A stretch of DNA of 64,000 nt, from the NCBI GenBank assembly GCA_946800325.1, contig OX326961.1:42932215-42996214 (forward strand), given 5' to 3'. This stretch comes from Luzula sylvatica. Its lineage: Eukaryota > Streptophyta > Magnoliopsida > Poales > Juncaceae. Made by a program: the position numbers and the translations under genes. This document shows, in pieces, positions 10,611-20,264 of the stretch (the first letter of the stretch is position 1; every line of letters begins with the position of its first letter). The notes below the pieces were generated by a model. The model was not told where the DNA came from, made no database searches, and was given only the letters and a program-made list of their open reading frames with translations.

Positions 10611-12977
10611 TGATAAAAGTAGTATTGGACAAATAGGGTTATCGTCCACGAGGAATATATGCACTATTAAATTATTATTTAATTCAAAACTTTATGAAAT
10701 ATTATGAAACTTTCCAACTATGTTCATTATCATGTAAATGAGGTCTGGTACAAATTTGGTACGATTTAGAGTTATAGATAAAAAGATATTACGAAATTAC
10801 AAAACAGTCCCTGGCATATTTGTGAAAATATCCAGTTAAGTTTTCGAATCAATATTAGTTCTGAACTGTTTTGTAATTGAAATAACTAAGGATCTAGAAC
10901 TCCAAATTAGATGATACTGGTATAGAATTAAAGTATGGGACTGGTACTATACATTGGTGAATTTGGTTTGGTCTAAAAGTGTCTAGGTATTTTACAATTC
11001 ATGCACAAACTTGTACAGATACAAATAATCACACAGTTTTACAGTTTAGTCCTAAATTCAGAATAATAAGTTCAATATTCAAAATTCTATATCAAATAGA
11101 AAATACAACCAAAACATATGATTCAAAAGGTGATTGAAACTAGATTGTTTGATCTTGAATACTAATTAACTGGTTTTATCTATATAAATCTATAAATCAA
11201 TTTAAATGGTTGAGGAAAATGTTCTTTAAATTCGGATTCTGTGAAATTAGGTCAAAAATCTGGAAACTGGAATTTAGGTTTCAAGTGAACTTTGAAAATC
11301 AATAACAATTCAACCAAAATTCCAAATTCAAATCTGTAAAAAAGGAATTAAAGATCCGATCAAGATATACAATAATTAGTATCAACTACCAATTAAACAG
11401 TTGTGAATAATTTTATAATTAATTTAAGAATGTTAGACAGTGATTAACAGAAATTAGGTTTTCTTGACAAATAAAATTCAAATAAATTAAAATAAAATCC
11501 AGAAAAATAGGAAAAAGGTTTCTAATCATCAATAAAGAGTTTATACATATATTTGCATCAGAAAATCACAACCTAGCCCTACTGTCAGAGAAATAAGGAA
11601 AAATATCACCTAATAAAGAGAAAATCGATGAACTCAGAGGCTTTGGAAGGCTTGAGTAGGCAGATCCAGCTTGAAGAAAGGTAGGAGGAGGTCTGAGGTA
11701 GCTCAATTGGCCTAGGCGTCACACCAGTTGGCTGAAAATGACTGAATTGCCCCTGATTTTGTACCAGAACTGGCTTGAAGATAAACCAGTGGGTTTCAGT
11801 CACTTCTCTAACTTCCTTCACCTCTCTAGACTATGCACTAAGCCAGAAAACCCATAAAGATTCTCTCTTTTGACTGGTGATGACTGATTTCTCTCTGAAA
11901 TGGCAAGTTGAGGAGGAAAATAGGGTTGCTGTCTCTCTCAAATCAAACCAAGTGTGGAAGAAGTGTTATTTAGGCTTAAGGAATGTGGTTGATGCTTTGG
12001 AATGGAATGAAACTCTCTCTTGTCGCGTGTCTATCGTTGTGAACCAAAACAGTGGCATTTATAGGAAAAATTCGTGCTTCCTGGACCAAATTCACCAAAA
12101 CAAACTCCACGATCACACTCCTCACGTTCCCACGATCGTTTCGAGTACCAGATCATGGAATTTGGTGCACCGGAGAGGAAGTTACGTCCTCTCCAGTGAT
12201 TTCTTGCAGAAATCTGGCACTGATTCGATTCTGTTATATTTAACACATCTGAATATCAATGGAGACGTCCATTTATAATAAAATGAAGATCATGAAGAGG
12301 CAGTTATCTGTTACTGTGCTGAAAGGCTGAGTTCCTCAGTGATCTTCTGCGCCTTCTCTTGTGTAATCTTTCGTGTAATAATCCACTTGAAAGGGTATAT
12401 TGGGCTTTTAGTGTGGGCTGGAAACTCTTTGGGCCACAGAAAATCAAGGTAATAGTTGGTTATATGGGTAATTAATGGGTCAGTTTCGGATTTGGTGTGG
12501 GCTGTTTGGTGTGACCATTCGTGTAACAAGTCATTTAGGTGTGGGACCCGCTTTCTCTCTCTTCGTTTCTCTCTCTTTCTTCATCCAAATAATTAATGTG
12601 AATATACCATTTTGATCAGGAGAACGAGAGGAATTCATATCTGGTTTTGGTTTTGCTCGATTCGAAATAAGAAATTTACGTCTTCATTTGGGGAACACAA
12701 GTGGGTCCCACTTTTCTCTCTCTTCACTTCTCTCTCATCCCTTCTCTAAATATTATGATATTATATATCAAATTCATCAGAAAAGGGAGAGGAATGCAGA
12801 CGTCATCTTCGAGTTGTCAAATTCCCACTTTTAACCCTGAAATTAACACAAATTCAAATAGTTAAGCAATTTCCATTGATATTAAAATTATTAACAATTT
12901 ATATGTTAACTAAATGATTTAATGTGATAATATCTCCTTTTTAACCCTTTAAAACATGCTTAAAATAGCTCTTATCA
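10611..12977 (-). mobile_element. Gypsy-like solo LTR inserted in LINE ORF2, copy 1
   Basis: Read on the minus strand, the insert starts TGATAAGAGC and ends CTTTTATCA, a TG...CA LTR of 2,367 bp. GCATGTTTTAAAGGG near the start and TGGACGATAACCC near the end resemble long LTRs of the Tat/Ogre/Athila group (from memory of that group, not a search). No primer-binding site follows, so it is solo. The flanks TTTTA and AGGGA do not match: there is no 5-bp target duplication, and LINE sequence is missing at the site, pointing to recombination or deletion after insertion. Several ORFs of up to 133 codons inside look fortuitous. Confidence 0.65.
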
Positions 12978-15473
12978 AGGGAGAAGGGAGAAGAGGTCTT
13001 TGACGAAGTAGGTTAAGTGGTTGTTCAATAAATTTTGTAACTCGGATGCATTCCCGACTCCGTAAATATCTCGTATGGTGGACGCCCACATTCCTTGATT
13101 ATTTTGGCAAATTTTCCATAACCATTTTAGTAATAGAGCGGTGTTGTGGGTTTCTAGGTTTAGCATCCCTAAACCTCCATTTTCCTTCGGTAAACATACC
13201 TTGTCCCAATTAATTAGACAATGTCCACCAAGACATTCTCGATCTCCCTTCCAAAGAAATTTGCTTGTAATTTTATTTATTTCCTTAAATAGCCATTTGG
13301 GAAGGCGGAAGCATTGCATGAAATATGTTGGTACCGCATTGAGGACCGACTTCGCGAGGACTAATCGGCCCCCTAAAGAGAGACACTTTCCTTTCCATCC
13401 GGAGAGTCTTGATTGCATTTTTTTTATTAGAGGGATGTAGTCGATTTTCCTTGGTTTTTTGCTGTTTAGGGGCATGCCAAGGTACAATATCGGTAGCGAT
13501 GTTTTCGTACAATTTAGTAACCTCTCAAGTGTCCCGTGTAATTCCTCCGGTACCGCTATCGGCACAAAGGTGGTTTTGTCCCAATTAATCGCGAGACCCG
13601 AGACCCGTTGGAAGAGGTTTAGAGCGTAGGTTAGTACCTTAAGGTTGGTCGGGTGCGCTTCTACAAATAGAATAGTATCGTCGGCGTATTGTAGCGCCCT
13701 AGTAGCAAATTTGACCGGTGATGCCATTAGGTGGCTCGTGTTTTGGAGAAAAGCTTGAAGCGAGTCGGCCACCAAATCGAATAGCATCGGCGATAAGGGA
13801 TCGCCTTGTCTTACACCTCGCTTGTGTTTGAATTTTTTCCCTAAATTTCCATTAATTTTAATCCTCGAAGAAGCCGAGGTAAATAGATCTTTTATCCATC
13901 TAACCCACTTTGACGGGAAATCGCGGGCCTCTAAGAGGTTTTGCGCGTAGTCCCACGAAATTGTGTCGAAGGCCTTGAAGAAGTCTATTTTGAGCATGAT
14001 CATCAGTATTTTCCTTTTGTGTGCCGCACAAAGCAATTCTCGCGCCGAAAGGAAGACTTCGCCGATCGACCTATTTTTTATGAAGGCGGCTTGGTCACGA
14101 TGAATTAGGTTTTCCATTTTCGGTTGTAGCCTCGTTGCTAGCGTCTTTGAGAATATTTTTCCTATCGTGTTGATTACACTAATTGGCCGATAATCGTTTT
14201 TTTCTATGGCATCCTCTTTTTTTGGAATTAGAGAGATGGTTGCATTGTTGATGGTGTCGAGATTCAAGGTATGATTGTAAAATTCGTCGAATAAGTCTAG
14301 TAGGTTAGGTTTTATCAAATTGAAGAATTTTTGATAGAATTCTATTGGGAATCCCTCGGGTCCCACCGATTTTCCTTTTTTCATGTTCATGATGGTCCCT
14401 TGGATTTCCGCTTCAGTGAAGGGGTCCTCTAGGCTTAACAATGATGTCGTGGTGTTTGGTTCGGTTGGTAGTAGCGTCCGCATGTTATGGGTTAGGGGGA
14501 CGAGCGGGGCCATGGCAAGGATGTTTTCGTAGTAATTGTCGAATTCCAATTGAATCCAGTTAGGATCGTAGATTATTTCATCTTCTATTTTTATTGCCGT
14601 TATTTTATTTCCTTTATTCCGTGCCGAGGCTATGGCGTGGAAATATTTGGTGTTAGCATCGCCGAGCTTGAGCCACGTACAAGACGATCTTTGTTGCCAC
14701 ATAGCCTCTTTTGTATTGACTATTTCAAATAATTTTTCCTTTGTCGCGATTCTCAACCGTAATTCATCCAATGATAAGTCCCGCTCCTCCTCGGCAAGGT
14801 CGAGAATTTTGATGATAAGGGTACAATCCTCATGAACGGTGTCGGATGATTTGAATTTTCCTTTAGCCCATTCCTTTATTTTTTTTCTCGGTTTGTTGAG
14901 ACATTTTTGGAAGATTTTAATTCCAACATCATTTGTTGATGACGAATCTTGCCAACATTCGGTTAATAGCTCATTTAATTCTCCGTATTTGAGCCATGCT
15001 CTTTCGAATCTAAAGAGATTTGTTGTCTCAATTCGGGTATTTTGGATTTTTAGGATTATTGGAGCGTGGTCCGAGGTGGTCATTGGTAGATCTTCGAGAG
15101 TGATCGTCACGTTTTGTACGATGAGATGTTCCGAGATGAAAGCTCTATCGAGGCGAGCTAGCGTTGGCATCTCCCTTTTATTAGACCATGTGAACTTCAT
15201 TCCCCTTAAGGGGATTTCAGTTAGATCGGCCGCATTAATTGCCTCATCGAACCGCAAAGCCATCGTTGTGTTGAAGTTGGTCGAGGTCGTGTCTTCCCTC
15301 GATCTAATGAGGTTGAAATCTCCAATGATTATCCATGGTAGATTTAATTCCTTATTTATTTCCTCTATTTCTTGGATATATTCTAGTTTTTCCCTTGGTG
15401 ATGGGGAAGCCGGCCCATATGTATTTGAGAGGAGGAATTTTCCTCCATCATCTTTTGTAAAGACGATGTTCAA
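12975..15473 (-). CDS. LINE ORF2: endonuclease and reverse transcriptase, copy 1
   Basis: An 832-residue open frame. Residues 1-145 are the C-terminal two thirds of an apurinic-type endonuclease: GDFN at 51-54, LDR at 108-110, SDHAPI at 134-139. The reverse transcriptase follows (about 410-680) with LIPKKE at 415-420, KIDFFKAFD at 495-503, RQGDPLSP at 555-562 and YADD at 596-599; catalytic Asp 497, 598 and 599 are present. The true N-terminus lies upstream to about 15734 (SWNVRGLG and IQETKW can be read there), but a TGA at about 15474 and frameshifts separate it. The frame stops at 12975 where the LTR begins. It would copy LINE RNA at nicked target DNA if intact. The first codon of this open frame is not a real start. 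Confidence 0.9.
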   Translation of the reverse strand: MNIVFTKDDGGKFLLSNTYGPASPSPREKLEYIQEIEEINKELNLPWIIIGDFNLIRSREDTTSTNFNTTMALRFDEAINAADLTEIPLRGMKFTWSNKREMPTLARLDRAFISEHLIVQNVTITLEDLPMTTSDHAPIILKIQNTRIETTNLFRFERAWLKYGELNELLTECWQDSSSTNDVGIKIFQKCLNKPRKKIKEWAKGKFKSSDTVHEDCTLIIKILDLAEEERDLSLDELRLRIATKEKLFEIVNTKEAMWQQRSSCTWLKLGDANTKYFHAIASARNKGNKITAIKIEDEIIYDPNWIQLEFDNYYENILAMAPLVPLTHNMRTLLPTEPNTTTSLLSLEDPFTEAEIQGTIMNMKKGKSVGPEGFPIEFYQKFFNLIKPNLLDLFDEFYNHTLNLDTINNATISLIPKKEDAIEKNDYRPISVINTIGKIFSKTLATRLQPKMENLIHRDQAAFIKNRSIGEVFLSARELLCAAHKRKILMIMLKIDFFKAFDTISWDYAQNLLEARDFPSKWVRWIKDLFTSASSRIKINGNLGKKFKHKRGVRQGDPLSPMLFDLVADSLQAFLQNTSHLMASPVKFATRALQYADDTILFVEAHPTNLKVLTYALNLFQRVSGLAINWDKTTFVPIAVPEELHGTLERLLNCTKTSLPILYLGMPLNSKKPRKIDYIPLIKKMQSRLSGWKGKCLSLGGRLVLAKSVLNAVPTYFMQCFRLPKWLFKEINKITSKFLWKGDRECLGGHCLINWDKVCLPKENGGLGMLNLETHNTALLLKWLWKICQNNQGMWASTIRDIYGVGNASELQNLLNNHLTYFVKDLFSLLP

Positions 15474-15744
15474 TCACGATCGGGTGTGGAAGTGCTCGAC
15501 CATGGATACTTTACTGTCCCAAGCAATCATGAGCCCTCCTTTGATCCTTGCGCATTTTTGAATAGGACGTTGCCATGGCGCGCGGTTAAAACCTTTTTAT
15601 GTTGGAAAGGATTGGGGTTGGCCCATTTCGTTTCTTGGATGCAAATAATATTTGGTTTGACATTCCTAATCGAGTCCTTAACCATATTACATTTTTCCTT
15701 TCAATCCTAATCCACGTACATTCCATGACATAATCTTTAAGTTC

Positions 15745-17949
15745 TTACACATAATTAAACAAAGTTCGATTCCTTAAATAGAGAGATACATCTTCTTTAT
15801 CCTTGTGGACCTCATCCTTTTGTTCTGCCTCGTTTCCTACCTCGTCTTCTCCTACCTCCATATCTTCCTCGGCTTCGCGGTTTGTCATTTTATTTCCTTG
15901 TTTCAAAATAGAGGTAGGATAAGTCGATAGTGAGGATAATCGAAGCCTAATCTTAATTTCTCTTTTCCTTTTATTTATTTTTTCCTTTTTCGCTAGAAAT
16001 AAGAATTTGTCTAGTTTTGTCGTTATTTTGTTACTTTTCCTTTTATCGTTTATTTGTTTTTTTGGGGTATTTTGGTTATGTTTCGCTTCTCCCTCCTCTA
16101 AAACAAGGGTGTCACTAGGTTCAATCCCTAGAGCCTTTTGAATGTCATGTATTATTTTTTGATCTAGCGGTTTTTTCTTAATTTTCTCGGCTTCTAATTT
16201 TTTAATTAACGATTTAGCCCGCGGTTTTACATTTTTCCTTTTCACCATTATTTCCTCTTTTAATTTCATGTAATTTAATTTTTTTTCGAATTTTTTTTTT
16301 CTTGCGCCAAATACCCCCTGGTCAGAAGCGGTTTTTTTTGGAATTTTTTTTTCGTTTTTCCTCTTCCTTAGAGGTCCCTTGTTGCTCAAAAATTGTTGAA
16401 ATATTTTTTGCTTTTGTTTTTTTAGCCTTTTTTTAATTAAGGATAAAGAGATGTTAATATATTCGTCATCCTTGACCGAAGTCGCTATCGTTTTTATGGG
16501 CTCCTTCGGGTCCGCCATCGATTCCTCTATTGTAGACGCAAGTAACCTCCGCGTCTTCGGGTCCGATTGCGGCATGTCGGGTTTGTGTGGTCTTGGTAGC
16601 GCCATGTCGATTTTGGAATTCGGGTTTTTTTTCGAGCTACAAGTCTTTGTCCTCATCGAGTCCGAACCAATAACCGTGGGAGGTACCGCCTTTTGTAATG
16701 GATCCGCAACCCGCTTCTCATCCGAGTGCTTAACCGGGCCGGTGCCATTATTTGGATCCGAACCCGATCCATATTGAGGGGGCGGTCCCTTTTTAGCCGA
16801 GTGTTTCATCCTTAATTCCGAGATATCGGTCTTTATCGGGTTTGTAACCGAAATTGTGTGAGATCCGGATACGGATCCCAATTGAGATTTCGCGCTCAAT
16901 TGTACTCCGGCCCCCTTCCCTTGTTGCTTATAATTTCCTTGTCCCAACAATGTCGGGGCTTTCCTTTGGATCCATATTTTCGAAGATTGCCCCGTTTCTT
17001 GTACTCTTTGCCACACCGATGTTCTTCTCGGTTTTTTTTTGGGGCAATATTTCACTATATGTCCCGGTAGGCGACAAATGACACACGCCCTCGGTTTTCG
17101 GCACTCTTCCGTTTGATGACCCGACACTAGGCATTTCCTACATAAGTCATCCCATTCGGGTTTGTCATCCGCCGGTGGCCAAGATAGGCGTTCAGGTGTC
17201 GTTTCGGTGGAGTAGTATGTCGAATCGGTCTCGATCCCGATTTTTTCCATTACTCTCTTCTTGGAGTGTTCGCGAGGGACAAGGCGAGGGACAAGGCGAG
17301 CGGATGCCATGAAAGAACCCGGCACCGGGTTGTGTACTGCATCGGCGTAATTTCTGCCCTGATTCCTCTCGGTTTGGTGCTCATCAATGCCTTTTCCTTT
17401 GTCAATGGTGATTTTTTGGTAACTTTGATTGGGAGAGAAGAGTGGAGTGAAAGGCAGTGGAAGGAGAGAGTGAAGTGAAGGGAGATTGTAGCTTGGTTTA
17501 TGTTGGATAGTTCGCTGCAGCCTATTGCAGAGTATGGGGGTTAATGGTGGCACCTCCGAGCCTTGTCTAGTCAAGAGATGCCATCCCTCACCTATGTGTA
17601 ATGTGCGCCTCTTCCCCCTGCCTGAAACACAACCTCCATTTCGAGCCAGCCCCTTTCTTTCTTGCCCTGTGACCTTGCGGATAGATCGTGACTTTGGTCT
17701 GACTCCATCTCCACCTTTGCTGCCGCCGAGATTGGTCGCTCGCTGTCGTGGCTCGTTGTCTACCTGTCGCCTGCTCCTGTCCGTCGCTTCATGGGCTTTG
17801 GCAGCCAGAACAGTAGCAGATTCACGACTGTTACCCACTTCAGACTCAAGGGCAGTATTCTTCTCTCTGAGTTGAGTTAATTCATCCTCATCGGAAATCA
17901 ATTTGCTCTTGAACAAGTCAATCTCGCCCAAAAGCTTCTCTTTCTCCAA
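15745..17949 (-). CDS. LINE ORF1 fused to captured coiled-coil sequence
   Basis: A 734-residue open frame. Residues 270-283 (CRKCLVSGHQTEEC) and 289-302 (CVICRLPGHIVKYC) are two CX2CX4HX4C zinc knuckles, as in nucleic-acid-binding ORF1 proteins of plant L1 elements; a long Lys/Arg-rich C-terminal half follows. Residues 1 to about 57 (coiled-coil, rich in Glu, Lys, Leu) are not LINE-like and continue the reading of the captured gene at 17780-18359. The junction lies somewhere between residues 58 and about 140. A native ORF1 start near MASARLVP at residue 215 is possible. No stop interrupts the frame, but the in-frame fusion may be chance. Confidence 0.75.
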   Translation of the reverse strand: MEKEKLLGEIDLFKSKLISDEDELTQLREKNTALESEVGNSRESATVLAAKAHEATDRSRRQVDNEPRQRATNLGGSKGGDGVRPKSRSIRKVTGQERKGLARNGGCVSGRGKRRTLHIGEGWHLLTRQGSEVPPLTPILCNRLQRTIQHKPSYNLPSLHSLLPLPFTPLFSPNQSYQKITIDKGKGIDEHQTERNQGRNYADAVHNPVPGSFMASARLVPRLVPREHSKKRVMEKIGIETDSTYYSTETTPERLSWPPADDKPEWDDLCRKCLVSGHQTEECRKPRACVICRLPGHIVKYCPKKKPRRTSVWQRVQETGQSSKIWIQRKAPTLLGQGNYKQQGKGAGVQLSAKSQLGSVSGSHTISVTNPIKTDISELRMKHSAKKGPPPQYGSGSDPNNGTGPVKHSDEKRVADPLQKAVPPTVIGSDSMRTKTCSSKKNPNSKIDMALPRPHKPDMPQSDPKTRRLLASTIEESMADPKEPIKTIATSVKDDEYINISLSLIKKRLKKQKQKIFQQFLSNKGPLRKRKNEKKIPKKTASDQGVFGARKKKFEKKLNYMKLKEEIMVKRKNVKPRAKSLIKKLEAEKIKKKPLDQKIIHDIQKALGIEPSDTLVLEEGEAKHNQNTPKKQINDKRKSNKITTKLDKFLFLAKKEKINKRKREIKIRLRLSSLSTYPTSILKQGNKMTNREAEEDMEVGEDEVGNEAEQKDEVHKDKEDVSLYLRNRTLFNYV

Positions 17950-18359
17950 TTCATGTTTCTCTTCTGCTTCCTTCTTCTCTCTCTCTCCTTGTCCTCGATA
18001 GCCTATTTCAATGCATCAGATTCGACTTGAAGCTTCTTTCCACGACCATCCGCCTCGTCAGCAGCCGATTTGGCCATGAATAGCTCATTACGAAGACTTT
18101 CCACGTCACCTTCGAGTCTACTGGCCTGGCCAGCAACAGCCTCGAGAGATTTCTTCGTTTGTTCCAGTTCAGTCTCGAGCACGCTCTTCTCTTTCTTCAG
18201 ACGGTGAATCTGGCCATCAGCCTCCGCCAAAGCATTCGAGTTATCGCTTTTGACGGGAGATGAGAAGGCGTCGAAGGATTCTACATCTTCTACTGAATCA
18301 TCGAGATTCAAGGTTTTGGTCTCTGCATCGCCATTACCGATATCTACGCCGTTCTCCAT
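17780..18359 (-). pseudogene. Captured host-gene fragment, coiled-coil protein
   Basis: From an ATG at 18359 the frame reads an acidic N-terminus, then a heptad-rich region with HRLKKEKSVLETELEQ and LRNELFMAKSAADEADG. It hits TAG at about 18000-18002. After a one-base shift the coiled coil goes on with ELEKEKLLGEIDLFKSKL and runs into LINE ORF1. The style recalls plant peroxisomal and mitochondrial division factor-like coiled-coil proteins; this is a weak resemblance from memory. There is no visible intron, and the whole piece lies inside the LINE target duplications, so it was probably reverse-transcribed with the LINE RNA. Confidence 0.55.
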
Positions 18360-18984
18360 TAGGGTTCTTCCGCCTTTCCCAATTGAATTCTGAGTCGCCG
18401 GAGAAGTATTGGGTGGCCGGAGATTCAATTCATGAAGTGGGAAGGGCAGCGAGATCTCTAGCTAGTTCGTGAAGTGGGAGAAAAAGGGCGACGGAGACGC
18501 TGCTGTCGTAGGGCGACGGAGACGCTGCTGTCGTAGGGCGATTTTAGGGCGAAACGAAGAGTTGTGAGGCTGGAATTGGTATAAATTCTGTCATTTTCAC
18601 CAAAACGGGGTACCTAATTGAGTCGAAAAGTGCCCAAATTAACCGTCTCAGTACAAATCAGGTCTGAAAACGATTCAATCCAGCAATCACGAGGTCAAGA
18701 TCAGGTGAAAATCGTATTCGCACAGGGTGCACTGTCAGGGAACTGTTACTGTCGAAGGAACCCGAAAAAACCACGGATCTAGCGTTTCTTCACTGCGTGA
18801 ACAGTACCTCGTCTATTCTGAAATAGAAACCACAACAGAAAGAAAGCACACACAGAAGAAAGTCGTCAGACTCCTGCTAGGTCGCCGCTTTCGTCGTCGT
18901 TCACCTCGTCGTCAGACGCGGCGTCGCCTCGTCTTCAGGTGTCTATCGCCCCGTCTCCACCTTCGTTGTCCTGTTTAATACTCT
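18360..18984 (-). other. 5' leader of the chimeric LINE
   Basis: No ORF of interest. It contains a direct repeat of about 31 bp (GGGCGACGGAGACGCTGCTG at about 18487 and 18518), a stretch TTGAGTCGAAAAGTGCCC and GC-rich TCGTCGTC runs. It probably combines the 5' UTR of the captured gene with extra DNA. Its 5' edge is exactly at the target duplication. Confidence 0.45.
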
Positions 18985-19177
18985 AGGTGGAACATTTTGT
19001 TATTTCTTCTTTTGCTCCAAACTCTTGATCCAGCAAAGTTAATTGCTTACGGTTCTGAAATTTATTATTATTATTATATTATTATAATAATGATAATATA
19101 ATAAAAATAATATTGTAATAATATAACTATTATTATATTATATAGCAATTATATTGTAATAATAAAGCAAGTATGTT

Positions 19178-19315
19178 GTCAATAAGCTCATATCCTAGTT
19201 GGTTGAGTGTAATGCACAAAAAATCATATGTTGTGAGAGATTGTGGGTTCAATTTCCATTGACATTAATAAATGAATGACATATGAACCTTCTTCATTTA
19301 GCATTAAAAAAAAAA
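19178..19315 (+). mobile_element. tRNA-derived SINE (138 bp)
   Basis: An A-box-like CTAGTTGGTTGAGTG and a B-box-like GGGTTCAATTTCC in tRNA-like spacing are followed by a tail ending in A10. Perfect 10-bp target duplications CAAGTATGTT flank it at 19168-19177 and 19316-19325. The core CATATGTTGTGAGAG is shared with the SINE at 46363-46527, so they are the same family. Confidence 0.85.
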
Positions 19316-19325
19316 CAAGTATGTT

Positions 19326-20264
19326 ATAATTATTATATTCACATAACTAATAACTAATATAATAGTATATATATTATTATAATATTATTAATACATTAAA
19401 GTGGAGCAAAAGATTATATCAAAAGAAATGTGAAATTCCAAATAAATAATTATAATTTAAAATTCCAAACAAATGTGAAATTACTCACTCGTTCTGAAAA
19501 AAAAGTTTCATTTTCACTTTGTAATTCGGTCACTATTAATTCCAAATGTCAAACCTCCCTTAAATCTTTATAGGAAAATGTTATAAATCTCCCTATTTTT
19601 CCCTCACACTCTTACACTCTTGATGTGTTGGAATACAATGTTAAATCACAACAATACTGATAAGTCATGTCTACCCAAATTTTCCATCATGCCGCTGTTA
19701 AATCTTACGCATCCTAACATCTGATAGTTACATGGTCTGACATAGACAACATCTGACGGCTACAGTGTCTGACAGTGACAACTTGACAGTAATAATGCAT
19801 TTTCTTGGCATATAATATTTGTTAACCAAAATGTTACATAACATTTAATATCTGATTTAATATTTGTTAACAAAAATATCACCTGACATTTAACATCTAA
19901 AATTAACAATATTTAACATCAGAAATTAATATATAAATCTTAGTATTAATATTTAGCATATAATATAATTGGAATGTAATAAATAATAATTTTTAACATC
20001 TAAAATTGAGTTTGACACAAAAAAAATAATATTCATCTTAGTATTAACATTTAACATCTAATATCATTGGAATATAATAAGAATAACATTTAACATCTAA
20101 AACTGACTATATTTGACACCAAGAATTAATATTCATTTTGGTATTAATATTTAACATCTAATATGATTGGAATGTAATAAAATAATGTTTTACCATTTAA
20201 AATCAATGGAATGTAATAAGAATGACATTTAGCATCTAAAAATGAGTGTTGACTGGCACACAAT
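19326..20264. repeat. AT-rich region with degenerate roughly 110-bp tandem repeats
   Basis: From about 19840 to 20240 the phrase ATTTAACATCTAA recurs with AATATTCAT, TTGGTATTAATATTTAACA and GGAATGTAATAA in the same order two to three times, giving a degenerate tandem array. Positions 19326-19840 hold no recognised gene. Confidence 0.5.

Larger units (their letters stand above)
1..15274 (+). repeat. Segmental duplication, copy 1 (visible part)
   Basis: This segment matches 46547-64000 in the same orientation. From 1597 to 15274 the offset is constant at 48,726, so there is no net indel. The only difference noticed by eye is T at 8026 against C at 56752. Positions 1-1596 are also homologous to copy 2 but differ by scattered substitutions, a 52-bp deletion in copy 2 and two transposon insertions in copy 2. 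Both window edges cut the duplication, so its true length is unknown. Confidence 0.95.
9790..18984 (-). mobile_element. L1-type LINE with captured gene piece
   Basis: A non-LTR retrotransposon on the minus strand. Its poly(A) is the T-run at 9786-9797. Target duplications AGGTGGAACATTTT at 9776-9789 and 18985-18998 are 14 bp and perfect, although the last four T could belong to the tail. In transcript order it contains an unusual leader (18984 to about 18360), a coiled-coil gene piece, ORF1 with two zinc knuckles, ORF2 with endonuclease and reverse transcriptase, and a zf-RVT tail. A 2,367-bp LTR interrupts ORF2. Stops and frameshifts in the endonuclease region and the LTR insertion make it immobile on its own. 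The 3' part is repeated at 58516 to the window end. Confidence 0.85.

Noticed and set aside
10611..12977. Intron of a host gene between the two LINE ORF2 parts
   Set aside because: The ends are TG...CA LTR-like rather than GT...AG, and coding sequence is missing between the flanks.
14839..15561. 240-codon plus-strand open frame
   Set aside because: It is antisense to the LINE endonuclease/reverse transcriptase frame, which has clear conserved motifs.
16451..17875. Plus-strand open frames of up to 116 codons
   Set aside because: Antisense to LINE ORF1; no recognisable domain.
18003..18428. Start of the coiled-coil frame at 18428
   Set aside because: That codon is TTG; the first ATG is at 18359 with a plausible leader upstream.
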